From: Candidatus Nitrosopumilus sp.
GTDB taxonomy: Archaea; Thermoproteota; Nitrososphaeria; Nitrososphaerales; Nitrosopumilaceae
DNA: 36,552 nucleotides
Assembly (NCBI GenBank): GCA_029861785.1
Contig: JAOTYR010000006.1
Coordinates: forward strand, 1 to 36,552
Reading direction: 5' to 3'
The first letter of the stretch is position 1. Each line of letters opens with the position of its first letter. Shown one piece after another: positions 23,671-31,388 of this stretch. The notes beneath the pieces were generated by a model. That model saw nothing but the letters and a program-made list of their open reading frames with translations. It was not told where the DNA came from and did not search any database. Made by a program: the position numbers and the translations under genes.

Positions 23671-24600
23671 TTATAACACCATATCGTTCATTTGTTGGCT
23701 TAATTTTAATCCCTTGTATCGATTTCTTATAGTTACTTCAGTTACACCTGCAGCTTCTGCAAGATCTCGTTGAGTAATTGATACTCCGTTTTTAACACAT
23801 GATAGATATAATGCAGTTGCAGCAAGACCCATTGGATCCTTTCCAGATGATTCTTTACTTTCTTGTGCTTCTTGAAGTACTTTAACTGCATATCGTTTTG
23901 CTTTTTCTGTGATTTTGAGTTTGCTTGAAATTCTTGAGATACATTGAATTGGATCTACTACAGGCATCTTTAGATCTAATTCATGATGCAATAATCTATA
24001 ACAGCGAGAGATATCTTTTCGTTTAACATTAGCGGCAACAGCAACATCTTTTAGTGTTCTAGGGGTTTCGGCATCTCTACATGCTGCATAAAGTGATGCA
24101 GCAATCATTGCAGAAATAGATCTTCCTCGAACTAGTTTTTTCTCTAATGCCTTTCTGTAAATATAAGCGGCTTTTTCAAGAACATTTGAAGAAATAACTA
24201 GCTTGTCTTTGAGTTTGTTTAGTTCACTAAGCGCTTGTCTCAAATTCCTATCAGCAGACTCGTGTACTTGACTTCTGCTATCCCAAGTTCTAAGACGTTC
24301 GATTGTGCTTTTCATAGATGTAGAAAGTGGCTTTCCAGACGAATCTTTGTTTATTGGGTTAATTACAGTAGATAACCCTCTATCATGTATTGTAAGTGAT
24401 GAAGGTGCACCTGTTCTTGCAGGATTTGAACCACTATCGTTCTGAAAAGATCTCCATTCTGGACCCGTTTCTTGAGATTTTTCCGAAATCACAAATCCAC
24501 ACTTTGCACAAAATTGTTCTCCTGTAACTTCGTCAGTCAATAACGAGTTTTTTCCACAACGTGCACATGTTGATTTATTATTGAAATTATCTAACACCAT
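23671..24600 (-). CDS. tfb: Transcription initiation factor TFB (second paralogue)
   Basis: A 309-residue TFIIB homologue closely similar along its whole length to the one at 9067-9975. The zinc ribbon has C12, C15, C31 and C34; GPEWRSFQND precedes the linker; the cyclin repeats hold YAACRDAETPRTLKDVAVAA and YLSCVKNGVSITQRDLAEAA; the BRE-reading TEVTIRNRYKGL is identical. Differences cluster in the linker (SGSNPARTGAPSSL) and second repeat, which could shift promoter choice. A GGAAGG lies about 10 bp upstream of the ATG. Confidence 0.97.
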   Translation of the reverse strand: MVLDNFNNKSTCARCGKNSLLTDEVTGEQFCAKCGFVISEKSQETGPEWRSFQNDSGSNPARTGAPSSLTIHDRGLSTVINPINKDSSGKPLSTSMKSTIERLRTWDSRSQVHESADRNLRQALSELNKLKDKLVISSNVLEKAAYIYRKALEKKLVRGRSISAMIAASLYAACRDAETPRTLKDVAVAANVKRKDISRCYRLLHHELDLKMPVVDPIQCISRISSKLKITEKAKRYAVKVLQEAQESKESSGKDPMGLAATALYLSCVKNGVSITQRDLAEAAGVTEVTIRNRYKGLKLSQQMNDMVL

Positions 24601-24939
24601 GAAGCTGTATCCTTCCTTATCATAAGCTTATTGTTCAATCCTTGTTTCTGAATCTTCAAGATTTGCATTATTTTTTTAATTTCAGTTATTATTCCATAAG
24701 TAAAGCGTAATTCTACCATACATTGTAAACTCTTCATTGGTATTTAAACCGAAGAAAACTATGAATTAAAAAATAGATTAGCATTACGAGGGTAAATCAT
24801 CCAAAGTCAGTTAACGTATCAATTCTTATCCTTTCCAAAAAATAATTTCAAGAGATAAACCTAAACAGGATAGATATTAAATTGGCCAACCTTTAGGTTA
24901 TATCATTGATATTTTGGGAGTTATTTACTGGTTGTTTTG
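24601..24939. other. 339-bp spacer without a recognisable gene
   Basis: An AT-rich interval upstream of the second TFB and downstream of the helical 130-aa protein, both on the minus strand. GCTTATGATAAGG at about 24617-24629 may be the TFB promoter. I found no frame, tRNA or strong hairpin on either strand. Confidence 0.5.
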
Positions 24940-25332
24940 TTAACCAAATGGGTTAAAATCGCCTTTTCCAAGTTTTCCGAGAGTATCGCCAACCAAATCC
25001 TCTTGTTTTTGACTCGAATTGGGTTGTAGAGATTTCATTATCTCGGTCATCACTTGTTTTGATTTTGCCTTATCGTTAATACCACATTTACTATCAAGAG
25101 TATTAATCAGATCGTCTTCAGTCATGTCTTGCTGGGTTGTGGTAAAGTCTTTTTTCTCATCATCTGAGAACATTCCAGTTATGTCTGTTGGTAATGCAGA
25201 TAGTAATCCTGATGCTTGGTCTGGAGATGATTTTTGTAAGATAAATTTTGAAACTAAGGGAATTGCCATTTTTGCCATTTCGGGGCTAATTCCAATTTTT
25301 TGAGCAACCATGTTTATTATCATATCTAACAT
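24940..25332 (-). CDS. Helical soluble protein of unknown function (130 aa)
   Basis: No signal peptide or membrane helix. The pattern MVAQKIGISPEMAKMAIPLV, with DDLINTLDSKCGINDKAKS in the middle and GLLSALPTDITGMF between, resembles the all-helical repeat proteins of the DUF937/DUF2780 type, where helices end at 'GI(S/N)' turns. I cannot assign it firmly. The C-terminus is Gly/Lys-rich (LGKLGKGDFNPFG). It is divergent from methionine aminopeptidase. Confidence 0.7.
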   Translation of the reverse strand: MLDMIINMVAQKIGISPEMAKMAIPLVSKFILQKSSPDQASGLLSALPTDITGMFSDDEKKDFTTTQQDMTEDDLINTLDSKCGINDKAKSKQVMTEIMKSLQPNSSQKQEDLVGDTLGKLGKGDFNPFG

Positions 25333-25433
25333 GATAATTCAAAGTTACATGACATTATAAAATTTTCCTATGTCCAGAAAGAAATTATAAAATTCTCTGC
25401 AAATAATAGGTAAAGCAATTTCTTCAGATAATC

Positions 25434-25443
25434 ATTTTAAAGG
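25434..25443 (+). promoter_or_regulatory. TATA box of methionine aminopeptidase
   Basis: CATTTTAAAG, centred about 26 bp upstream of the TTG at 25464. It supports a leaderless message beginning with TTG and so fixes the start. Confidence 0.5.
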
Positions 25444-25463
25444 CAATTCAAAGAACAAAACCG

Positions 25464-26360
25464 TTGGAAATAGAAGACTATATCAAAGCTGGAAAAATCG
25501 CTTCGGAGGTAAGAGAAATAGTCAGAGTGAAAGATTGGACAGGGAAAACAGTTTATGAAATATGCGAAAACGTAGAAAATGAAATTATCAAAAGAGGCGC
25601 AAAATGTGCATTTCCAGTAAATACAAGTATCAACGAGATTGCAGCTCATTATACTGCAGAACCAAATGATCCAATTACCATTTCAGATACAGATTTAGTG
25701 AAAATTGATCTAGGTGCCCAAATTAATGGATTCATTGCAGATACGGCAGTAACAGTCTGCTATGATCCACAATATGATGGCCTTGTACAAGCAGCAGAAG
25801 AGGCCTTGAAGAAGGCAATGTCAATGGTCAAAACTGGTGTAAAGGCAAGTGATATTGGAAGAGCAATTGAAACAACCATTAAACAAATGGGATTCAAACC
25901 AATTGCAAATCTAAGTGGACATTCATTAGACAAGTATACTATTCATGCAGGAAAAACAATTCCAAATATTTGGTCAATTGGTGGATTTACTTTATCTGGA
26001 GATTCTGCATATGCATGTGAACCATTTGTCACAACAGCAGAAGGAGGAGGCTTCGTAAGAAATGGAAAAATAAAAAATATCTTTGCCCTTAATTCAAGAA
26101 AGAAAACAAAAAATGAAAAAGCAGACAAGATGCTTGATTTTATTTGGGAAAATTTCAACATGCTTCCCTTTGCATTAAGATGGATTACAAAACAATGGGA
26201 AGAAAAAGAAGCAAGAGAGTTACTGGAACATTTGATTAAGAAAAAAGCAGTACAAGCATATCCTGTTCTTATTGAAGTTCATGAGCAAAGAGTTGCTCAG
26301 GCAGAACACACATTTATTCCAAATGAAAAAGGAGTAACAATAACTACGATTTCTCAATAA
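25464..26360 (+). CDS. map: Methionine aminopeptidase type II
   Basis: A 298-residue M24 peptidase that removes the initiator methionine. The dinuclear metal ligands are D82 (VKIDLGAQ), D93 (FIADTAVTV), H153 (LSGHSLDKYTIHAG), E186 (YACEPFVT) and E281 (QAEHTFIP); H62 is the substrate-positioning histidine. The helical insertion between 205 and 260 is the type II lid, as in other archaeal enzymes. The start is TTG with a correctly spaced TATA box. Its 3' end overlaps the convergent zinc-ribbon gene by 17 bp. Confidence 0.95.
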   Translation: MEIEDYIKAGKIASEVREIVRVKDWTGKTVYEICENVENEIIKRGAKCAFPVNTSINEIAAHYTAEPNDPITISDTDLVKIDLGAQINGFIADTAVTVCYDPQYDGLVQAAEEALKKAMSMVKTGVKASDIGRAIETTIKQMGFKPIANLSGHSLDKYTIHAGKTIPNIWSIGGFTLSGDSAYACEPFVTTAEGGGFVRNGKIKNIFALNSRKKTKNEKADKMLDFIWENFNMLPFALRWITKQWEEKEARELLEHLIKKKAVQAYPVLIEVHEQRVAQAEHTFIPNEKGVTITTISQ

Positions 26361-26526
26361 TTTCGCCAAAGATTTTTTCTATTTGCATTATGCCATCACA
26401 AGAATCACATTTGGAAGTCTCGGTAAAAAGATAATCACCTTTTTTGAATTTTCTTTTTCTTTCCATGTTGCATGATTTGCATTTTTCTAAAGTATATGCT
26501 ACAATAATTTCATCTTTTGAGAACAT
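26344..26526 (-). CDS. Small zinc-ribbon protein (60 aa)
   Basis: C16-x2-C19 and C40-x2-C43 flank a charged beta-rich stretch (RKRKFKKGDYLFTETSK), a single zinc ribbon. The ATG at 26526 overlaps the DUF1512 stop by one base (TAATG), so the two genes are translationally coupled. Function is unknown. Confidence 0.75.
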   Translation of the reverse strand: MFSKDEIIVAYTLEKCKSCNMERKRKFKKGDYLFTETSKCDSCDGIMQIEKIFGEIIEKS

Positions 26527-27650
26527 TATTGAGGAACCCCTATAGTATTTCCCACACCAATCAACAAAACTTTTTGTCCGGGTTTTGTATTATCCTGAAT
26601 CATTTCATTGATTTGTGATGTTACATTTTCTGCTTGATTGGCAATATCTTTTGTCATCAAAGTAATGGCCTCTTTGATTGATTGTTTAATCACAATTGCA
26701 AAGATTGGAATGTTGTTTTTCGTTGCAATATCCTCGATTTGGAATCTCTCAGTTCCAATACCTCCAATTGCGGCTCCAAATCCCTGAGCAGTTATTGCAG
26801 AATCTTCACCTTCCATTTTTAATGCAGCATCCACCATGATAATAATATCGGGCTTGTTTTTTGCAACAATACTTTCCACAGCATCTCCAGGTCTTCCGAC
26901 GTTAGAGCCAGGACCTTCTGCTTTTAACAAAAATAATTTTCGTCCATTGTATTCTTTTTCACCAAGTACTGTTTGAAATGCTACCAATTCTTTTTTTGTA
27001 TCTAACATCATTTTTCCAACAATCATAGGTCCAATTCCATCACCTACTGGCTGCCCCAACTGAAAGGCAGGAATGGCTTTTGTTATGGCTTCGGCTTCTT
27101 CCATAATAAATGGCAAAATCATTTGAAGTGGCAAAATCAAAGGATAGTTGTTCTGTTTTTTTGCAGTCAAATACATGTGATTAACTATCTTGTAAATCAT
27201 ATGAAGTGATGTTGCAATTTCAAGAAGTGTGATTACTTTGCTTAATTCTAATTCATTGGAATCTGGAGACAATGATTTTACATGATTTCTTGAATAATCT
27301 TCTCTTGCTCTAAGAGTATGTCTTACCTTATCTACAACGCCATTTGGATCCATATCTACTGGCATTATTGTGAAATAATCTAAAAACCGGTCAATTTTTT
27401 TCGTCGGATCTTCGCTTGGACTCATATTTTTCTTTACATAATCAATTAGCTCAGTTCTTGCCTCAGTTCTATAGCCATCTAGTTTCTTGATGGCTTTTTT
27501 AATTTCCCCAGAGGTGACTTGTAATTGGATTCTCTGACCATAAAAAATAAAAATAATTATTGGTAGAATCCAGACTAACATTAACAAAGGATTAGAATCA
27601 TCACTAAAACCAAATAATTGATCAAGATCAATATTTGTAAAATCCACCAT
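26526..27650 (-). CDS. DUF1512 family membrane protein
   Basis: About 374 residues. One membrane helix lies near the N-terminus (LLMLVWILPIIIFIFYG) and the rest is cytoplasmic. Family marks are PVDMDPNGVVDKVRHTLRAR, QLGQPVGDGIGPMIVGKMM, AEGPGSNVGRPGDAVE, PDIIIMVDAALKMEGEDS and GFGAAIGGIGTERFQIEDIA. The Gly-rich segments suggest nucleotide or phosphate binding, but the function is unknown. I prefer the ATG at 27650; an in-frame TTG at 27674 would add eight residues. A GATTTAAT centred about 28 bp upstream of the ATG fits a leaderless start there. Confidence 0.88.
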   Translation of the reverse strand: MVDFTNIDLDQLFGFSDDSNPLLMLVWILPIIIFIFYGQRIQLQVTSGEIKKAIKKLDGYRTEARTELIDYVKKNMSPSEDPTKKIDRFLDYFTIMPVDMDPNGVVDKVRHTLRAREDYSRNHVKSLSPDSNELELSKVITLLEIATSLHMIYKIVNHMYLTAKKQNNYPLILPLQMILPFIMEEAEAITKAIPAFQLGQPVGDGIGPMIVGKMMLDTKKELVAFQTVLGEKEYNGRKLFLLKAEGPGSNVGRPGDAVESIVAKNKPDIIIMVDAALKMEGEDSAITAQGFGAAIGGIGTERFQIEDIATKNNIPIFAIVIKQSIKEAITLMTKDIANQAENVTSQINEMIQDNTKPGQKVLLIGVGNTIGVPQ

Positions 27651-27804
27651 TATATCTAAGGTCCTTGAATCCAAATTAAATCATTCGTATAATTTTGAAT
27701 CAATAGTCAAATCCGTCACATTTTAAAGGCAAAACCTAGTGAGAAAACAACACCACGGCTATCACATATGGATGGAGTAGATTGCAATTAAATTTTAAAT
27801 CAAA

Positions 27805-28140
27805 TTATTTTATGGGACTTCCTAATGGAATATCCCCATCAACTGTTAACCAAAATGGTTTATCATCTACATCTGCTGCTAACAACATTGCATTGGATTC
27901 AACGCCTGCCATTTTCTTTGGTTCTAGATTTGCAACAACTATCACAACCTTACCAATGAGATCCTCTGGTTGATAGTATTGAGCACCACCTATAATGACA
28001 TCCTTTTTATCATCTCCCAGATCAATAGTCCCTTTTATGATTCTAGATTTACCGGGGATAGGCTCAGTGTTTATTATTTTTGCGACACGTAAATCTAATT
28101 TTGCAAAATCATCATATGAGACATTGGACATAAAATTCAC
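27805..28140 (-). CDS. Stand-alone tRNA-binding domain protein (MetRS-beta/CsaA type)
   Basis: A 111-residue OB-fold protein. FAKLDLRVAKIINTEPIPGKSR opens the tRNA-binding domain, IIGGAQYYQPEDLIGKVVIVV and NLEPKKMAGVESNAMLLAA are its core, ending VDGDIPLGSPIK. In many archaea a separate protein like this serves as the beta subunit of methionyl-tRNA synthetase; the alpha subunit is not in this window. AGGAG lies 6 bp before the GTG at 28140, favouring that over the ATG at 28131. It lies 32 bp downstream of the small protein gene ending at 28173. Confidence 0.88.
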   Translation of the reverse strand: MNFMSNVSYDDFAKLDLRVAKIINTEPIPGKSRIIKGTIDLGDDKKDVIIGGAQYYQPEDLIGKVVIVVANLEPKKMAGVESNAMLLAADVDDKPFWLTVDGDIPLGSPIK

Positions 28141-28172
28141 TTTATTCTCCTGTTAAAATGATTTTCGAATAG

Positions 28173-28370
28173 TCACATAAGATCTTTTTTTTGTATGCCA
28201 CTAGTTTCTATATCATATCTTAGTGGTGCAGGTAATTCCAGATATTTTTTGTTGGCAAGAACTAGTATTTGGTCTTCAGGAACATTTACTTTTTTTAGTA
28301 ATTTTCCTCGTTGGTGGGCATAAGCATTTTTCCAAAATCCTGCTGCATCAAAGGTCCCAATTTTTGTCAT
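28173..28370 (-). CDS. Small protein of unknown function (65 aa)
   Basis: Soluble and basic at the N-terminus: MTKIGTFDAAGFWKNAYAHQ. No known domain, signal peptide or paired cysteines. The ATG start and close spacing to the tRNA-binding gene suggest a two-gene unit. Its leader would contain the long hairpin at 28399-28477 if transcription starts from the TATA at 28500-28510. Real but unassigned. Confidence 0.55.
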   Translation of the reverse strand: MTKIGTFDAAGFWKNAYAHQRGKLLKKVNVPEDQILVLANKKYLELPAPLRYDIETSGIQKKDLM

Positions 28371-28398
28371 ATGTTTTCATCATCCATTTTATTGAAAG

Positions 28399-28477
28399 GA
28401 CTGTGACGGAAGAGTGGCATATGCCGTTAGAACTGGAGTTACTGTTCTGGATTTTAGGCATGATGCCCATCACAGTC
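28399..28477. other. Long imperfect hairpin, candidate structured leader or small RNA
   Basis: Outer stem GACTGTGA (28399-28406) pairs perfectly with TCACAGTC (28470-28477). Inside, TGGCATATGCC (28415-28425) pairs with GGCATGATGCCCA (28457-28469) with two single-base bulges, and AGAAC (28429-28433) with GTTCT (28444-28448). That is about 24 pairs in one rod, with an asymmetric loop CGGAAGAG on one side. On the minus strand it begins about 25 bp below TAAATATATTA and would sit in the leader of the 65-aa gene. Confidence 0.55.
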
Positions 28478-28499
28478 TGCATTTCTATTCATTGTAATC

Positions 28500-28510
28500 T
28501 AATATATTTA
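28500..28510. promoter_or_regulatory. Possible bidirectional TATA element
   Basis: TAATATATTTA reads as a good TATA box on either strand. Plus: about 30 bp before the ATG at 28535, giving a near-leaderless SRPBCC mRNA. Minus: about 25 bp before the start of the long hairpin near 28480. Confidence 0.45.
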
Positions 28511-28534
28511 CTGCGAAAGCACTATTCCATTGTA

Positions 28535-28951
28535 ATGGCAGTAATTGAAACCTCAATGGTGGTTAATGCACCAGCTGAAAAAGTTTGGGAATTGGTATCA
28601 GATATTGATAATGAGCCCAAATATTGGAAGGGAACCAAAGAAGTTCACAACATCTCAAAAGAAGGAAATGTGGTCAATAGGGAGATAATAATCGCTTTTA
28701 GGGACCAAAAATGTACTCAAGAAGTCACAATATATCCTAAAGAAAAGATCATAGCCATATTTACCAAGGGCATAATCATCGGTAACAAGACCTTAACTCT
28801 TGTAACGCAACAAAATCAGACAAGAATTGATGTAAAATGGGATATCAAACTCGCAGGATTAATGGGAATGTTTACAGGAATGGTAAAAAAACATATCAAA
28901 GACGGGACTAATTTAGCATTACAAAGTATCAAAAAAGATTTAGAGAGATAA
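28535..28951 (+). CDS. SRPBCC/polyketide-cyclase-like lipid-binding protein
   Basis: A 138-residue START-like fold: IETSMVVNAPAEKVWELVSD is the typical first strand and helix, then NEPKYWKGTKEVH, a long beta sheet and a final amphipathic helix (MVKKHIKDGTNLALQSIKKD). Members bind hydrophobic ligands such as quinones, lipids or polyketides; the ligand here is unknown. The open frame extends 104 codons further upstream, but that part runs through the hairpin and antisense to the 65-aa gene and lacks a promoter, so I start at the ATG below the TATA. The glycosyltransferase gene follows by 9 bp. Confidence 0.85.
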   Translation: MAVIETSMVVNAPAEKVWELVSDIDNEPKYWKGTKEVHNISKEGNVVNREIIIAFRDQKCTQEVTIYPKEKIIAIFTKGIIIGNKTLTLVTQQNQTRIDVKWDIKLAGLMGMFTGMVKKHIKDGTNLALQSIKKDLER

Positions 28952-28960
28952 TTTAAGAAA

Positions 28961-30163
28961 ATGATCGTTGATATTTTCAATTATTCTCTTACTGCAATTT
29001 TAATTGGAATTTGCGGAGCCTGGATTTTTTTAATAAAATCTATGATAACTTCTTTTAGGCTAACACCATATTTAGATAAATTTGAAAAAACAAAACACCA
29101 ATCCCCAAAAGTATCTATCATACTTCCGGCAAGAAATGAAGAAGAGTTTCTTTCCCAATGTTTAGATACTCTAATCGAACAAGACTATCCAAACTATGAA
29201 ATAATTGTTATCGATGACTCTTCAACGGATTCAACTGGAAAAATTATTTCAGATTATTCCAAAAAAAATTCAAAAATTATTCCAGTGTCAGCAAGACCCA
29301 AACCTGATGGGTGGATGGGAAAAAATTGGGCATGTATAGAAGGATATCAGAAAGCAACCGGGAAGTTGCTATTATTTACTGACGCAGATACAAAACATTC
29401 AAAAAATGTGATCTCCCTTGCAGTATCGCATTTAATTTCTCTTAATTTAGATGCATTAACTGCGATTCCAAAAATGGTTTCATTAGATTTTTGGACAAAA
29501 ATCACGCTGCCTATGATATCCACATTTTTGCACACAAGATTTTCAGCTGTTCGAGTAAATGATCCTTCAAAAAAGACAGGATATTTTTTTGGGAGTTTTT
29601 TTATCATAAAACAAAAAACGTATGAAGAAGTAGGAACACACGAAGGTGTAAAACAGGAAATTATTGAAGATGGCGCCCTGGGGAAAAAAGTCAAAGATTT
29701 AGGCTATAAATTAAGGATGGTTCGTGGAGATCATCTAATTGATGCAATGTGGGCACGAGATAAAAGTACACTTTGGAATGCTCTCAAAAGGTTGATGATT
29801 CCTCTATATCTTCAAAGTCATGGTATTGCGGTGGGAATATTTTTTGCAGTGTTATTTTTGCTTTTTATTCCATTTCCCATTTTGGTATATTCTTCAATTC
29901 TTGGTTTTGAAACATTATCAAATTCAATGGTTTTTTCATCATCTCTAACTGCCTCAATATTGATCTATTCGGGTGCAGTAATTGAAGTCAAAAGGGGATT
30001 GCACTTAAAATTAATTCACGCATTATTTGGCCCCATAGGGAGTTTAGTAGTGGTGTTGGGATTTTTAAGCGGACTTCTTCAGGCAAAAAAAGATTCTTCT
30101 ATCTCTTGGAGAGGAAGGAAATATTCAATGAGGGACCACGTCCAAGATTCAATTAGGATTTAG
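28961..30163 (+). CDS. Membrane glycosyltransferase family 2
   Basis: A 400-residue protein. An N-terminal helix (about 8-28) anchors a GT-A domain: VSIILPARNEEEFLSQCLDT (51-70), VIDDSSTDSTG, then the metal-binding D141-A-D143 in LLFTDADTKHS, and IEDGALGKKV as the acceptor motif. Three or so C-terminal membrane helices follow (about 280-380), ending SWRGRKYSMR. The order resembles CrtQ/HpnB-like lipid or terpenoid glycosyltransferases. The acceptor is unknown. It probably shares an operon with the SRPBCC gene, which could fit a lipid substrate. Confidence 0.87.
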   Translation: MIVDIFNYSLTAILIGICGAWIFLIKSMITSFRLTPYLDKFEKTKHQSPKVSIILPARNEEEFLSQCLDTLIEQDYPNYEIIVIDDSSTDSTGKIISDYSKKNSKIIPVSARPKPDGWMGKNWACIEGYQKATGKLLLFTDADTKHSKNVISLAVSHLISLNLDALTAIPKMVSLDFWTKITLPMISTFLHTRFSAVRVNDPSKKTGYFFGSFFIIKQKTYEEVGTHEGVKQEIIEDGALGKKVKDLGYKLRMVRGDHLIDAMWARDKSTLWNALKRLMIPLYLQSHGIAVGIFFAVLFLLFIPFPILVYSSILGFETLSNSMVFSSSLTASILIYSGAVIEVKRGLHLKLIHALFGPIGSLVVVLGFLSGLLQAKKDSSISWRGRKYSMRDHVQDSIRI

Positions 30164-30203
30164 GAGAAATCTTTTTAGTTGCAAGTAAGGAATTCAAAGT
30201 CTC

Positions 30204-31346
30204 ATGGATAAATCAGGCGTTATTGTAGGTGGGATCGCAGGTGCAGTAATAGTTTTAGTGGTTTTTGCATTCATTCTTGTACCCCCACCAAATATGCTAA
30301 AACCTGAAATTGTTGTAACCAATGGACATGATGTCAGTACGGTTGGAGAAACTACACCAACATATTCAAAAAACCTTTCGTTAATTGAAATATTTGAAAA
30401 TTCAGAAGCTGGAGTGATAAGAGTTAATGTCCAGAGAGCCGAAGAAGATTTGACTCAAACAGGAGTAGGGTCTGGTTTTGTTTTTGATAAAAAAGGTCAC
30501 ATTATTACAAATGCACACGTAGTTGATGGTGCAAAAAAAGTAGTAATTACATTTTTGGATGGAAGATCATATAATGCAAAAATTATTGGCGTTGACACAT
30601 TTACAGATATTGCAGTAATCAAAGTAAATGCAGACCTGTCATTGCTACATCCTTTATCGTTAGGAGATTCTTCAAATCTTCAAGTTGGAGAGCCTATAGC
30701 AGCTATTGGCAATCCGTTTGGATTATCAGGTTCGATGACCTCAGGAATTGTTAGTCAATTAGGGAGGTTGCTTCCTTCTGGAGCAGGATATTCTATTCCT
30801 GATGTAATTCAAACAGACGCCGCAATAAATCCCGGAAATTCTGGAGGGCCTCTTCTAAACATGAGAGGCGCGATTGTCGGAATAAACACAGCAATCCAGT
30901 CTGCAACAGGAGAATTCACAGGTGTAGGTTTTGCAGTACCGTCACAAACACTGGCTAAAATTGTTCCAACTCTAATTCAAAATGGGGAATACAAACACCC
31001 ATGGATTGGAATTTCTGGAAGAGATATTGATCCAGATTTGGCAAAGGTTCTGAATCTTAATGATGCTGTGGGATTTTTAGTAGTAACTGTTGTTCCAGAT
31101 AGTCCGGCCTCAAAAGCAGGCCTTCATGGTTCAGAAAACACTGTAGAGATGGATGGATCTCAATATATTGTTGGAGGAGACATTATACTCTCAATAGATG
31201 AATTAGAAGTAAGAAAAATATCAGACATTTTAATTCATTTGCAAAGAGCAAAGTCTGTTGGCGATGAAATAATTTTAGAAATTCTAAGAGATGGAAGAAC
31301 AACTAATTTCACTATTGTTTTGGGTGAGAGACCAAATGGTGAATAA
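30204..31346 (+). CDS. HtrA/DegP-type serine protease with PDZ domain
   Basis: A 380-residue protein. A hydrophobic N-terminal helix (about 7-27) anchors it, with the protease outside. The trypsin-like triad is H105 (ITNAHVVDG), D135 (DTFTDIAVIKV) and S213 (INPGNSGGPL). A PDZ domain follows (about 270-375) with WIGISGRDI and VVPDSPASKAG. HtrA proteins degrade or chaperone misfolded envelope proteins. ATG start. cofG follows 42 bp later on the same strand, behind its own TATA-like sequence. Confidence 0.93.
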   Translation: MDKSGVIVGGIAGAVIVLVVFAFILVPPPNMLKPEIVVTNGHDVSTVGETTPTYSKNLSLIEIFENSEAGVIRVNVQRAEEDLTQTGVGSGFVFDKKGHIITNAHVVDGAKKVVITFLDGRSYNAKIIGVDTFTDIAVIKVNADLSLLHPLSLGDSSNLQVGEPIAAIGNPFGLSGSMTSGIVSQLGRLLPSGAGYSIPDVIQTDAAINPGNSGGPLLNMRGAIVGINTAIQSATGEFTGVGFAVPSQTLAKIVPTLIQNGEYKHPWIGISGRDIDPDLAKVLNLNDAVGFLVVTVVPDSPASKAGLHGSENTVEMDGSQYIVGGDIILSIDELEVRKISDILIHLQRAKSVGDEIILEILRDGRTTNFTIVLGERPNGE

Positions 31347-31355
31347 AACAATACA

Positions 31356-31372
31356 AGATTAAATACTTTAAA
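31356..31372 (+). promoter_or_regulatory. TATA region of cofG
   Basis: GATTAAATACTTTAAAGG holds two overlapping TATA-like boxes, centred about 29 and 23 bp upstream of the TTG at 31389. Either predicts a leaderless or nearly leaderless cofG message. Confidence 0.45.
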
Positions 31373-31388
31373 GGATGCATTTTTTCTA

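Noticed and set aside
23573-23773. 66-codon plus-strand frame
   Set aside because: Its end (IVTSVTPAASARSR) is simply the antisense of the TFB C-terminal HTH.
28223-28534. N-terminal extension of 104 codons to the SRPBCC protein
   Set aside because: It is antisense to the 65-aa gene and reads through the long hairpin. The ATG at 28535 has the TATA box and starts the domain.
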